From contig NZ_CP070326.1 of assembly GCF_016917755.1 (NCBI RefSeq), positions 5,828,001 to 5,892,000 of the forward strand: DNA of 64,000 bases, in the 5' to 3' direction. Source of the stretch: Streptomyces noursei (GTDB taxonomy: Bacteria; Actinomycetota; Actinomycetes; Streptomycetales; Streptomycetaceae). Each line of letters begins with the position of its first letter. The first letter of the stretch is position 1. Positions 39,945 through 48,411 of the stretch are shown piece by piece. A program made the position numbers and the translations under genes. A model generated the notes under the pieces. The model was not told the DNA's origin. It worked only from the letters and a program-made list of their open reading frames with translations, and searched no databases.

Positions 39945-41798
39945 GTGCCACAGCCCAACCCTGCCCAACCCCACGCCCCGCAGGGGCCGTCCGCCGACGC
40001 GGGGCGCCCCGCCCAAGAGAACCCCGACGACTACGACTACGACTACGACGTCATCGTCATCGGCTCCGGCTTCGGCGGCTCCGTCTCCGCCCTCCGCCTG
40101 ACCGAGAAGGGCTACCGCGTCGGCGTCATCGAAGCCGGTCGGCGGTTCACCCGCGAGACCCTGCCGAAGAACTCCTGGGACCTCAGGAACTACCTGTGGG
40201 CTCCGGCGCTCGGCCTCTACGGCATCCAGCGCATCCACCTGCTGGGCAAGGTGATGGTGCTGGCCGGCGCCGGGGTGGGCGGCGGCTCGCTCAACTACGC
40301 CAACACCCTCTACGTCCCGCCGAAGGCGTTCTTCGACGACCCCCAGTGGCGCCGGATCACCGACTGGCAGCAGGAGTTGAAGCCGTACTACGACCAGGCC
40401 CGGCGGATGCTCGGGGTCCGGCTCAACCCGACGATGACCCCGTCCGACGTCCACCTGAAGGCGACCGCGCAGGCCATGGGCGTCGGCGACTCCTTCCACA
40501 TGGCGCCGGTCGGGGTGTTCTTCGGGGACGGCGAGGACGCCGCCGGCGCGGCCCGGGCGAGGCCGGGCGGGGAGGTCCCCGACCCGTACTTCGGCGGCGC
40601 GGGCCCGTCCCGCCGGGCCTGCACCGAATGCGGCGAGTGCATGACCGGCTGCCGGCACGGCGCCAAGAACACCCTCACCGAGAACTACCTCCACCTCGCC
40701 GAGAAGGCCGGCGCGGTGATCCACCCGATGACCTCGGTCGTCACGCTCACCGAGGACTCCCGCGGCGGCTTCGCGGTCAGGACGCTGCCCACCGACAACA
40801 AGAAGAAGGGCGCGGGCAGGACGTTCACCGCCCGCCGGGTGGTGCTGGCCGCCGGCACCTACGGCACCCAGACGCTGCTGCACCGCATGAAGGACAGCGG
40901 GCTGCTGCCGTACCTCTCCGACCGCCTCGGCGCGCTGACCCGCACCAACTCCGAGGCGCTGGTGGGCGCCCAGACCACCAGCCAGCGCTACCGCGAGCGG
41001 CACGGCGCCGACCGGGTCGACTTCACCAAGGGCGTGGCGATCACCTCGTCCATCCACCCCGACGAGAACACCCACATCGAGCCGGTCCGCTACGGCAAGG
41101 GCTCCAACTCCATGGGCGGCCTGACGATCCTTCAGGTCCCGTACCGGCCGGCCGGCCGGGTCCTGGGCTGGGCCGGCAACATGGTCCGCCACCCGTTGCT
41201 GGCGCTCCGCTCGCTCTCCAACCGCCGCTGGTCCGAGCGCACCATCATCGGCCTGGTGATGCAGTCCCTGGACAACTCCCTGACCACGTACCGCAAACCG
41301 CGCGGCCTGGGGAAGGGCCTGCTCACCGCCCGGCAGGGCCACGGCGCCCCCAACCCCAACCAGATCCCCGAGGCCACCGAGGCCGCCACCCTGCTCGCCC
41401 AGGAGATCAACGGCTTCGCGGGCAGCAACGTCGGCGAGCTGATGGGCACCCCGCTGACCGCGCACTTCCTCGGCGGCTGCCCCATCGGCGCGGACGCCGA
41501 CCACGGCGTCATCGACGCCTACCACCGCCTCTACGGCCACCCGGGCATCTCGGTCGTCGACGGGTCCGCGGTCTCCGCCAACCTCGGCGTCAACCCCTCC
41601 CTGACGATCACCGCCCAGGCCGAGCGCGCCATGTCCCTGTGGCCCAACAAGGGCGAGGCGGACCCCCGTCCGGCCCCCGGGCGGCCGTACGTGCGGGTGG
41701 CGCCGGTCGAGCCGGTCCGCCCGGCCGTCCCCGCATCGGCCTTCGGCGCGCTCAAACTGCCCTTCCTGCCGGTTCCTTCGGTCCCGCCCAAGAAGTAG
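39945..41798 (+). CDS. FAD-dependent GMC oxidoreductase with a CxxCxxCxxxC cluster
   Basis: A 617-residue flavoprotein of the glucose-methanol-choline/cholesterol oxidase family. After a Pro/Asp-rich leader the FAD-binding motif VIGSGFGGSVSALRLTEKGY is at about residue 35; the C-terminal part has the family histidine in AHFLGGCPIGADADHGVID and the FAD motif ISVVDGSAVSANLGVNPSL. Unusual is CTECGECMTGCRHGAKN (about 226-242), a C-x2-C-x2-C-x3-C pattern like an iron-sulfur site. GTG start after a GGAGG site. It follows gabD2 and the repeats and is probably co-transcribed; likely substrate an alcohol or sterol, not determinable here. Confidence 0.88.
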   Translation: MPQPNPAQPHAPQGPSADAGRPAQENPDDYDYDYDVIVIGSGFGGSVSALRLTEKGYRVGVIEAGRRFTRETLPKNSWDLRNYLWAPALGLYGIQRIHLLGKVMVLAGAGVGGGSLNYANTLYVPPKAFFDDPQWRRITDWQQELKPYYDQARRMLGVRLNPTMTPSDVHLKATAQAMGVGDSFHMAPVGVFFGDGEDAAGAARARPGGEVPDPYFGGAGPSRRACTECGECMTGCRHGAKNTLTENYLHLAEKAGAVIHPMTSVVTLTEDSRGGFAVRTLPTDNKKKGAGRTFTARRVVLAAGTYGTQTLLHRMKDSGLLPYLSDRLGALTRTNSEALVGAQTTSQRYRERHGADRVDFTKGVAITSSIHPDENTHIEPVRYGKGSNSMGGLTILQVPYRPAGRVLGWAGNMVRHPLLALRSLSNRRWSERTIIGLVMQSLDNSLTTYRKPRGLGKGLLTARQGHGAPNPNQIPEATEAATLLAQEINGFAGSNVGELMGTPLTAHFLGGCPIGADADHGVIDAYHRLYGHPGISVVDGSAVSANLGVNPSLTITAQAERAMSLWPNKGEADPRPAPGRPYVRVAPVEPVRPAVPASAFGALKLPFLPVPSVPPKK

Positions 41799-41893
41799 CC
41801 GCGGACGGGCGGAGGGCCGTCCCCCGCGGGGCGCCCCTCCTCCCGTCCCACGGTGCGCGTCGGGCCGTACGCCTCATGCGCTTCCGCGGCGCG

Positions 41894-42958
41894 TTACGCG
41901 GCCGTGCCGCCGGCCGCCCTGCGCCGCCGGACGGCGAAGACCGCCCCGGCGCCGACGGCCGTCGCCACGCCGCCCACCAAGCCGATCGTCGGCAGCGCCG
42001 ACGAGGAACCGGTCGCGGCGAGGTTGCCGGTCACCGGCAGCCTGTCCAGGTCCTTCCCGGGCCTGCCGGTGGCGACCGGCCTGACGCCGCCCTGCGGGCC
42101 GGGCTTGTCGCCCGGCTTGCCGGGCTCGGCCGGCGGGACCTCGCCGGGCCTGCTGCCGGCGGACAGCACCGCGAAGTCGTACCACTGCTCCTGCGACGAG
42201 CCGCAGGACCCGTCCTCGTTGTAGTAGTCGCCCGCGACCAGCGCGAAGCCGTCACCGGGCGGGGCGCTCCTGTCGGCGCGGATCCGCATCCCCAACTCGG
42301 CGGTCCGGTGCGCTTCCAGCGCGAACCAGCCGAAGTAGTCGCCGTCGGACCACTCGCCGAACGCGGTCCACTTGCCGGTGTTCGGGTCCTGGTACTCCAG
42401 GTGCAGCGCGGACCCGGGGCGGTCCGCGCCGTCCTCCAGCGGCACCGCGAGGACGAACGGGTAGACCTCGTCCAGCTTCCTGTCGGTGGTGTTCGCCAGC
42501 TTGATGGTGAACCGCGACCAGTCGCCGCCGGCGACCAGCTTCGAGGGCAGGTTCGCCACGGTGACGTCGAGGGACGCGTCGTCGATGGTGCACTCGGGCT
42601 CGTCGGAGGGGGTGGTCGACGGGGTGCCCGGCGCGGTCGGGGTGGCCGGCGCGGTGGGCCCGGCGGTGGGGGACGGTGTGGTGGCGCCGCCCGGGGTGGC
42701 CGAGGCCGACGGCGTGGCGCCGCCCTCGCCGCCGGGCGGGGTCTCGCCGCCCGGGGTGCCCTCCCCGCCGCCGGCGGGGGTCTCGGCCGGCGGGGTGGGG
42801 GTGCTGCTCCGCTCCGGGCCGGGGGCGGACGGCGTCGGGGATGCGCTCGCGCTGGGCTCGGTGTCGGGACCGGTCGCGTGGGCTACGGGAGCCGCCATGA
42901 GGGCGGGGGCTATGACGGCCGTCGCGGCGACGGCCGTCAGGGCACGGCGGAGCTTCAT
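41894..42958 (-). CDS. wall-anchored surface protein with LPVTG and LAATG signals
   Basis: A 354-residue exported protein. A signal peptide (about 1-28, VAATAVIAPALMAAPVAHA) is followed by a Pro/Thr/Ser-rich stalk (30-130), a beta-rich domain of about 150 residues (ECTIDDASLDVTVANLPSKL, WSRFTIKLANTTDRKLDEVY, FGWFALEAHRTAELGMRIRA), a second Pro/Gly stalk, and a sorting signal: LPVTGNLAATG, hydrophobic TIGLVGGVATAVGAGAVFAV and RRRR tail. Both a LPxTG and a LAxTG pentapeptide are present. ATG start after GAGAGG. The ligand is unknown; the domain looks like those of Streptomyces LAxTG-type adhesion proteins. Confidence 0.85.
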   Translation of the reverse strand: MKLRRALTAVAATAVIAPALMAAPVAHATGPDTEPSASASPTPSAPGPERSSTPTPPAETPAGGGEGTPGGETPPGGEGGATPSASATPGGATTPSPTAGPTAPATPTAPGTPSTTPSDEPECTIDDASLDVTVANLPSKLVAGGDWSRFTIKLANTTDRKLDEVYPFVLAVPLEDGADRPGSALHLEYQDPNTGKWTAFGEWSDGDYFGWFALEAHRTAELGMRIRADRSAPPGDGFALVAGDYYNEDGSCGSSQEQWYDFAVLSAGSRPGEVPPAEPGKPGDKPGPQGGVRPVATGRPGKDLDRLPVTGNLAATGSSSALPTIGLVGGVATAVGAGAVFAVRRRRAAGGTAA

Positions 42959-43810
42959 CCAGAAGACCTCTCCGGTCCACGGTGCCGTGGCGCGGCACAT
43001 CGGGGTGCTGGCCGTCGCGGTGGGGCGCGGTAGGGCCGTGCGTTGTCAGGTACGTGACCACGCTTGGCCGAAAAAAGTTGTTCGCTCAACTGAAAAGATC
43101 GCCGTGATACCGGTCACATGCTTCACGGTCGCCCCATGGGTAACGGACAACCGGCCCACAGCGAAGGGCCCCGGAATCCGTCCGCGAGGGGGGAACGCGG
43201 AGGCCACGGGGCCCTTGGCTTTCGGTGCCGGCATCAGGGCAGCGCCGGCACCGACGTGCGGCGCTGGGGGGGGGGGGTAGCGCCGCTGGCTCATCGGGGT
43301 GGTGCGGATCGGTGCGGGGTGGTGCGCGATGTTCCGCTCGCGCTCTGGTCTGGACCAATGGTGTGCGAGGTGAAGGCTCGCACCGGAAGCGGTCTGCGGT
43401 TCGTCAAACATCGTCCAGGATGCGCCTCACCTGGCGCAACCATTTCGACCGGATGCGGTCGGTCCCGGGCGTCCCCAGGACCGACCACCCCATCGGTGTG
43501 ACCGGGCTGCTGTCCCCTGCTGACCGGTCACGGACCGGAACGAGGTCCCACGACGCGGACCGCTGCCAGCGGCCGGCGTCTCATCGCTCCGGCTTTCCGC
43601 CCGTGGGGCGGCGTCTACGCGTAGTCCTGCAGGCCGCGCCTGGCTGGCGTGGCACCGGGAACAACGAACCCTCTCGGCGCCCGGTCACGCGCCGTACGGG
43701 TGAGAGGGCACCCGAACTCAGTTCCAGCCGGGCCCCCACTCGGCTCCCACCCGGAAACCGGCCGCGGGACCGATCGAATCCGGCCGCACGCCCGGCCTCG
43801 GGAACCGGCC
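42959..43810. other. 852-base intergenic region with G12 run and inverted repeats
   Basis: No gene with a recognisable domain or good ribosome site was found. Features: a composite inverted repeat (AAGGGCCCCG 43164-43173 with CGGGGCCCTT 43207-43216, inner TCCGCG/CGCGGA), a run of 12 G (43266-43277) between GGCGCT and AGCGCC arms, a TGGTCTGGACCA site (43346-43357), and then the rest without clear structure. The first 120 bases are AT-rich and should hold the promoter of the surface-protein gene. Confidence 0.55.
43346..43357. promoter_or_regulatory. possible DasR (dre-like) site
   Basis: TGGTCTGGACCA differs at one base from TGGTCTAGACCA, the core of the operator bound by the N-acetylglucosamine regulator DasR. 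It lies in a gene-free region about 390 bases before the surface-protein gene, so a target is not obvious; chance occurrence is possible. Confidence 0.3.
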
Positions 43811-44137
43811 TCAGACCCGACCCCGGGAGAGCTCCAGCAGGGTCATCGCCAGTGCGGTGCCCGACCGGCCGAGCTGGTCGCTGTAGCGCGCCAGCACCTC
43901 CATCTCCCGGGAGAGGTTCAGCCGGGGCCCGCCGGAGGCGATCCGCTCGCGCTGGATGACCGCCGAGACGGCCATCCGTTCTTGGACCAGCCCGATGATC
44001 CGCCCGTCGAGATCGTCGATCCGGTGCCGGGCGTCCCGGATCACCTCGGCCGCCTCGGGGGTGTGCGCACCGGCGTCCGGGGCGGCGGTGACGGTGGCGG
44101 TGGGCGTCGTCCGCGCGGTGTTGTTCGGCGTGGTCAT
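43811..44137 (-). CDS. chorismate mutase (AroQ type)
   Basis: A 108-residue AroQ-fold chorismate mutase, which turns chorismate into prephenate for phenylalanine and tyrosine. The helical core is visible: IRDARHRIDDLDGRIIGLVQER, containing the first active-site Arg and Asp, and MAVSAVIQRERIASGGPRLN, then LSREMEVLARYSDQLG. An N-terminal Thr-rich leader of about 25 residues precedes it. Start ATG with GGAGG seven bases before. It is divergent from guaA with 261 bases between; a hairpin lies in its leader. Confidence 0.9.
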   Translation of the reverse strand: MTTPNNTARTTPTATVTAAPDAGAHTPEAAEVIRDARHRIDDLDGRIIGLVQERMAVSAVIQRERIASGGPRLNLSREMEVLARYSDQLGRSGTALAMTLLELSRGRV

Positions 44138-44201
44138 GTCCGTTCCTCCTGGGGTGAGGGGCCCCTGGAGCCCTGGCGACCGCTGCGGTCCCGGACAAAC
44201 A

Positions 44202-44238
44202 CCAGCGCCCCGGACCGTCATCGGCCCGGGGCGCCTGG
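44202..44238 (-). promoter_or_regulatory. hairpin in the chorismate mutase leader
   Basis: CCAGCGCCCCGG (44202-44213) and CCGGGGCGCCTGG (44226-44238) pair with one bulged base. It lies 65-100 bases before the mutase start on the minus strand, a place where attenuation could act. No leader peptide rich in aromatic codons was seen. Confidence 0.4.
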
Positions 44239-44398
44239 GGAAGTCGTGTGTCAGTCGATCAAGCAGCACGACCATGGCAGCCGGACGGGCCGGTGCCATA
44301 GGTAAAAGCGAAGCTGTACTGCTGGAACATGGCGTTCAGTATGAGCCCGTTAGAATCGAAAGTCCAACCCCGCTCCACACCGCCGGAAGGCCGCCGAA

Positions 44399-45985
44399 GT
44401 GCCATCAGCGCCCCCTGCCGCCGCACCTGACGTCGTCCTCGTCGTCGACTTCGGCGCACAGTACGCCCAGCTCATCGCCCGACGGGTCCGAGAGGCCCGG
44501 GTCTACAGCGAGATCGTGCCGTCCACCATGCCGGTGGCCGAGATGCTCGCCAAGAACCCCAGCGCGATCATCCTCTCCGGCGGTCCGTCGTCGGTCTACG
44601 CCGAAGGCGCTCCCAGCCTCGACCGTGCGCTGTTCGAGGCCGGTGTCCCGGTCTTCGGCATGTGCTACGGCTTCCAGCTGATGGCCACCACCCTCGGTGG
44701 CACGGTCGACAACAACGGTGCCCGTGAGTACGGCCGCACCGCGCTGACCGTCAGCAAGCCCGGCTCCACCCTCTTCGAGGGCACTCCGGCCGAGCAGTCC
44801 GTGTGGATGTCGCACGGCGACGCCTGCTCAGCCGCCCCCGAGGGCTTCGCCGTCACCGCGTCCACCGATCTGGTCCCGGTCGCCGCCTTCGAGAACGACG
44901 AGAAGAAGCTCTACGGCGTCCAGTACCACCCCGAGGTGCTGCACTCCACCCACGGCCAGCAGGTCCTGGAGCACTTCCTCTACCGCGGCGCGGGCATCGA
45001 GCCGACCTGGACGACCACCAGCGTGGTCGAGGAGCAGGTGGCCGCGATCCGCGAGCAGGTCGGCAGCAAGCGGGCGATCTGCGGACTGTCCGGCGGCGTG
45101 GACTCCGCGGTGGCCGCCGCCCTGGTCCAGAAGGCCATCGGCGACCAGCTCACCTGCGTCTACGTCGACCACGGCCTGATGCGCAAGGGCGAGACCGAGC
45201 AGGTCGAGAAGGACTTCGTGGCGGCGACCGGCGTGCAGCTGAAGGTCGTCGACGCCGCCGAGCGCTTCCTGAACGCGCTCAAGGGGGTCTCCGACCCCGA
45301 GCAGAAGCGGAAGATCATCGGCCGGGAGTTCATCCGGGTCTTCGAGCAGGCCCAGGCCGAGCTGGTCGCCGAGGCCGGCGCCGAGGGCGAGGAAGTGGCC
45401 TTCCTGGTCCAGGGCACGCTCTACCCGGACATCGTCGAGTCCGGCGGCGGCACCGGCACCGCGAACATCAAGTCGCACCACAACGTCGGCGGTCTGCCCG
45501 ACGACATCGAGTTCGAGCTCGTCGAGCCGCTGCGCAAGCTGTTCAAGGACGAGGTCCGGATGGTCGGCAGCGAGCTGGGCCTGCCGGAGGAGATCGTCCA
45601 CCGCCAGCCGTTCCCCGGCCCGGGCCTGGGCATCCGCATCGTCGGCGAGGTCACCCAGGAGCGCCTGGACCTGCTGCGCGAGGCCGACGCCATCGCCCGC
45701 GAGGAGCTGACCGCGGCCGGTCTGGACCGCGAGATCTGGCAGTGCCCGGTGGTCCTGCTCGCCGACGTCCGCTCGGTCGGCGTCCAGGGCGACGGCCGCA
45801 CCTACGGCCACCCGATCGTGCTGCGCCCGGTCTCCTCCGAGGACGCCATGACCGCGGACTGGACGCGGATGCCGTACGAGGCCCTGGCCCGGATCTCCAC
45901 CCGGATCACCAACGAGGTCGCGGACGTCAACCGCGTCGTCCTGGACGTCACCAGCAAGCCGCCGGGCACCATCGAGTGGGAGTGA
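44399..45985 (+). CDS. guaA: GMP synthase (glutamine-hydrolysing)
   Basis: A 528-residue GMP synthase converting XMP to GMP with glutamine and ATP. The N-terminal class I amidotransferase (about 10-200) has the nucleophile cysteine in VFGMCYGFQLMATTLGG and the His-Glu pair in YGVQYHPEVLHS. The ATP-pyrophosphatase domain has the P-loop GLSGGVDSAVAAALV, and the C-terminal dimerisation domain ends in TSKPPGTIEWE, the invariant family terminus. Start GTG gives the normal length. A perfect terminator stem follows. Essential purine gene. Confidence 0.97.
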   Translation: MPSAPPAAAPDVVLVVDFGAQYAQLIARRVREARVYSEIVPSTMPVAEMLAKNPSAIILSGGPSSVYAEGAPSLDRALFEAGVPVFGMCYGFQLMATTLGGTVDNNGAREYGRTALTVSKPGSTLFEGTPAEQSVWMSHGDACSAAPEGFAVTASTDLVPVAAFENDEKKLYGVQYHPEVLHSTHGQQVLEHFLYRGAGIEPTWTTTSVVEEQVAAIREQVGSKRAICGLSGGVDSAVAAALVQKAIGDQLTCVYVDHGLMRKGETEQVEKDFVAATGVQLKVVDAAERFLNALKGVSDPEQKRKIIGREFIRVFEQAQAELVAEAGAEGEEVAFLVQGTLYPDIVESGGGTGTANIKSHHNVGGLPDDIEFELVEPLRKLFKDEVRMVGSELGLPEEIVHRQPFPGPGLGIRIVGEVTQERLDLLREADAIAREELTAAGLDREIWQCPVVLLADVRSVGVQGDGRTYGHPIVLRPVSSEDAMTADWTRMPYEALARISTRITNEVADVNRVVLDVTSKPPGTIEWE

Positions 45986-46002
45986 CCTCCCACTGACGCC
46001 CG

Positions 46003-46045
46003 ACGGCAACGCCGCCGCCCCGCTCGTGGGCGGCGGCGTTGCCGT
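46003..46045 (+). terminator. perfect stem-loop terminator after guaA
   Basis: Bases 46003-46020 and 46028-46045 form an 18-base-pair perfect stem with a 7-base CGCTCGT loop, followed by TTCTG. It begins 18 bases after the guaA stop and ends 22 bases before the stop of the convergent SRPBCC gene, so it can serve both. Confidence 0.9.
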
Positions 46046-46066
46046 TTCTGCGCGGCGTGGAGCCGC

Positions 46067-46630
46067 TCAGCGGTCACCGGCGCGGGCAGTGGGCCCGGCC
46101 CCTGGGCCGGAACCGGCCTGTCGGTCCTCCACGGCCGCCGCCAGCCGGTCCAGCGTCGTCACCATCGCAGGGACCATCCGCCGCGGATAGCCGGGGAGTT
46201 CGATGGTCAGGCGGGAAAGCCGGGCCCGCGACCAGTCGTAGGTGTGGGTCACCCGGGTCCGGGCCGGGCGGGAGCCGTCCCCGGCGGACAGCTCGTGCAG
46301 CGCGAACCGCCAGCGCTGGCCGCCGACCAGCCGGCGGCCACGGAACTCGCCCCAGGTCTCCCAGGCGATCAGCCGGTCCGGCGCGTACTCCACCACCACG
46401 TTCACCGAGCGGTAGGCGAGCCCGGCCTGCGCCATCGCCATGCCGAACCGGTCGCCCGGCCCCAGTAGCGCCGGCCCGTCGGGGTGCCCGCGCAGCATGC
46501 CCGAGCCGTCCAGCGCGGCGTGCCGGGCCGGGTCCCGGAGGACGGCGAAGATCTGCTGCGGGGCGGCCGCGAGCTCCCGGGTGACGGAACGGGCGCGGGC
46601 GGGGGTGGCCAGGACCGTGGTGGTGCGCAT
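46067..46630 (-). CDS. SRPBCC-fold polyketide cyclase/dehydrase-like protein
   Basis: A 187-residue START-like protein. The typical pattern is an N-terminal ITRELAAAPQQIFAVLRDP-like helix-strand (here VTRELAAAPQQIFAVLRDP), then FGMAMAQAGLAYRSVNVVVEY, IAWETWGEFRGRRLVGGQRW and a C-terminal helix RMVPAMVTTLDRLAAAVE that closes a hydrophobic cavity. Such proteins bind hydrophobic ligands; no enzymatic residues are diagnostic. Start ATG at 46630. Neighbouring class II aldolase is divergent with 155 bases between. Confidence 0.85.
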   Translation of the reverse strand: MRTTTVLATPARARSVTRELAAAPQQIFAVLRDPARHAALDGSGMLRGHPDGPALLGPGDRFGMAMAQAGLAYRSVNVVVEYAPDRLIAWETWGEFRGRRLVGGQRWRFALHELSAGDGSRPARTRVTHTYDWSRARLSRLTIELPGYPRRMVPAMVTTLDRLAAAVEDRQAGSGPGAGPTARAGDR

Positions 46631-46785
46631 GGTGTGCCTCGTCTCTCCTCGTGCCGCGGAGGGCGGCGAACAGGAAGACGGCGCGGCGGCGCGTTTCGTG
46701 ACGCCGTGGGCCTGGCCTCCGATGCAAGCGGAGGGTAGCTTCCGCCCGAGCGCCGTGAGCCGTACGCGCCAGGAGGAGAACCGCG

Positions 46786-47571
46786 ATGCCCGAGCCGACG
46801 CCGATACCCACCGAGCAGCTGCAGTTCGCGATGCCGCCGCGGCACACCGGCGTCGAGGAGGAGCGTCGGCACCGCAAGGAACGCCTGACCGCGGCGCTGC
46901 GCCTCTTCGCGCGGTACGGCTTCGAAGAGGGCGTCTCGGGCCACATCACCGTGCGGGACCCGGAGTTCACCGACTGCTTCTGGGCCAACCCCTTCGGCGT
47001 CTCCTTCGCGCTGATGACCGTCGGCGACCTGATCCTGGTCAACGGCGAGGGGAAGGTCGTCGAGGGCCGCCACCACGTCAACCAGGCGGCGTTCACCATC
47101 CACGCGCAGGTCCACCGGGCCCGCCCGGACGTCGTCGCCGTCGCCCACAGCCACTCCACCTACGGCCGGGCGCTCGCCGCCCTCGGGGAGCCGCTGGACC
47201 CGATCACCCAGGACGTCTGCGCCTTCTACGAGGACCACGCCCTCTACGACGCCTATACGGGCGTGGTGGTCGACGAGGAGGAGGGGCGCCGGATCGCCGC
47301 CGTGCTCGGCCCGCACAAGGCCGTGATCCTGCGGAACCACGGACTGCTGACGGTGGCCGACTCGGTCGACGCGGCGGCCTGGTGGTTCCTCGCCATGGAA
47401 CGCTGCTGCCAGGTGCAGCTGGCGGCGAAAGCGGCCGGCAAACCGGTGCTGATCTCCCATCAGGACGCGGTGCGCACCCGCGAGCAACTGGGCAACGACC
47501 TGGTCGCGTGGATCAACTACCAGCCGCTGTACCAGCAGATCGCGCGGAGCGAGCCGGAGATGTTCGGCTGA
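46786..47571 (+). CDS. class II aldolase/adducin family protein
   Basis: A 261-residue class II aldolase-fold protein, a zinc enzyme family that cleaves or isomerises sugar phosphates and similar carbonyl compounds. Zn ligands are apparent: His in VAVAHSHSTYGRAL (two histidines) and the third in ILRNHGLLTVADSV; the glutamate/aspartate area is VSGHITVRDPE. Length is typical. RBS AGGAGGAG stands eight bases before the ATG. The lack of neighbouring sugar genes leaves the substrate unknown. Confidence 0.88.
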   Translation: MPEPTPIPTEQLQFAMPPRHTGVEEERRHRKERLTAALRLFARYGFEEGVSGHITVRDPEFTDCFWANPFGVSFALMTVGDLILVNGEGKVVEGRHHVNQAAFTIHAQVHRARPDVVAVAHSHSTYGRALAALGEPLDPITQDVCAFYEDHALYDAYTGVVVDEEEGRRIAAVLGPHKAVILRNHGLLTVADSVDAAAWWFLAMERCCQVQLAAKAAGKPVLISHQDAVRTREQLGNDLVAWINYQPLYQQIARSEPEMFG

Positions 47572-47643
47572 GCCGCGCCGCCGGCACGACGGGAGGCGCG
47601 GCGCCACGCGGCCGGCCGGCCACGAAACGCCGCCCCTCGTACG

Positions 47644-48402
47644 TCACTTCTGCGGGAACAGCTGCAGGAACGGGTCGGCCGCCGCCGGCAGGCCGCGGCT
47701 GAACGGGGCGTCGAAGTCCCAGACGAGGAACAGCAGGAACGCGATCAGCGCGCTGAACAGGCCGGCCATCAGCATCTCCCGCCCGGAGCGCCGGATCTGG
47801 AGCGTGTACATCACCCCGATGGAGATCACGCCCCCGACGATCAGCCCGAACCACACCACCCCCGGGAGCGTCGAGTCCGCCGCGTCCGCACGGGCCATCC
47901 GGGCGCTGTCCGCGGCCGCGACCTGGTCGACGAGCGGCTGGTAGGACTCCCGCTCGAAGTCGTCGCGCGGGTGGTACTCCATGACGTCCGTACGGACCTT
48001 CGCCAGGAGGTCGCCGCCCCGTTGGGTGAGCTCCCCGCGCTCGGCCATCACCGGCCATTCCTTGTGGACAACGTAGTCCGCATAGGAGTTGACGTCCGCG
48101 CGGATGGTGTCCCGTACGGGCGCCGGCCAGACCCGGGCCCGTTCACTGACCTCGTGCAGCGCCTGTGCCTCGGCCCGCACGGTGTCCTCGGCGGTGCTCC
48201 GGGCCTCCCACACGCCGGCGATGGCCAGGCCCAGCACGATCGCGTAGACCACCCCCACCATCATCGTCAGGTACTCGATCACATCGGGCGTCTCGGACGG
48301 GTCGTCGTCCTCGCCGATCCGGCGCTCCTTGAGGACGGTGATGGTCAGGACGACGCCGCACACCGCGGCCATGGCGATGGTCAACACCAGCCATTGCGAC
48401 AT
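47644..48402 (-). CDS. DUF4239-type (bestrophin-like) membrane protein
   Basis: A 252-residue integral membrane protein: helix 1 LVLTIAMAAVCGVVLTITVL, helix 2 YLTMMVGVVYAIVLGLAIAGV, a long soluble middle (about 70-180) with AEAQALHEVSERAR and VNSYADYVVHKEWPVM, and two C-terminal helices (VVWFGLIVGGVISIGVMY, LMAGLFSALIAFLLFLVWDF). This layout is that of DUF4239 proteins, whose function is not established; some resemble bestrophin channels. Its ribosome site GGAGG lies just upstream in the previous gene's terminal codons (10-base gap), so it is coupled with it. Confidence 0.82.
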   Translation of the reverse strand: MSQWLVLTIAMAAVCGVVLTITVLKERRIGEDDDPSETPDVIEYLTMMVGVVYAIVLGLAIAGVWEARSTAEDTVRAEAQALHEVSERARVWPAPVRDTIRADVNSYADYVVHKEWPVMAERGELTQRGGDLLAKVRTDVMEYHPRDDFERESYQPLVDQVAAADSARMARADAADSTLPGVVWFGLIVGGVISIGVMYTLQIRRSGREMLMAGLFSALIAFLLFLVWDFDAPFSRGLPAAADPFLQLFPQK

Positions 48403-48411
48403 GGAGACCTC

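Noticed and set aside
38004..41540. 1178-codon minus-strand open frame opposite gabD2 and the GMC gene
   Set aside because: Both plus-strand genes are clearly coding; the reverse frame has no recognisable motif.
43225..43959. 244-codon frame across the G12 run and the end of chorismate mutase
   Set aside because: Low-complexity Arg/Pro/Gly sequence with no domain; overlaps a real gene on the other strand.
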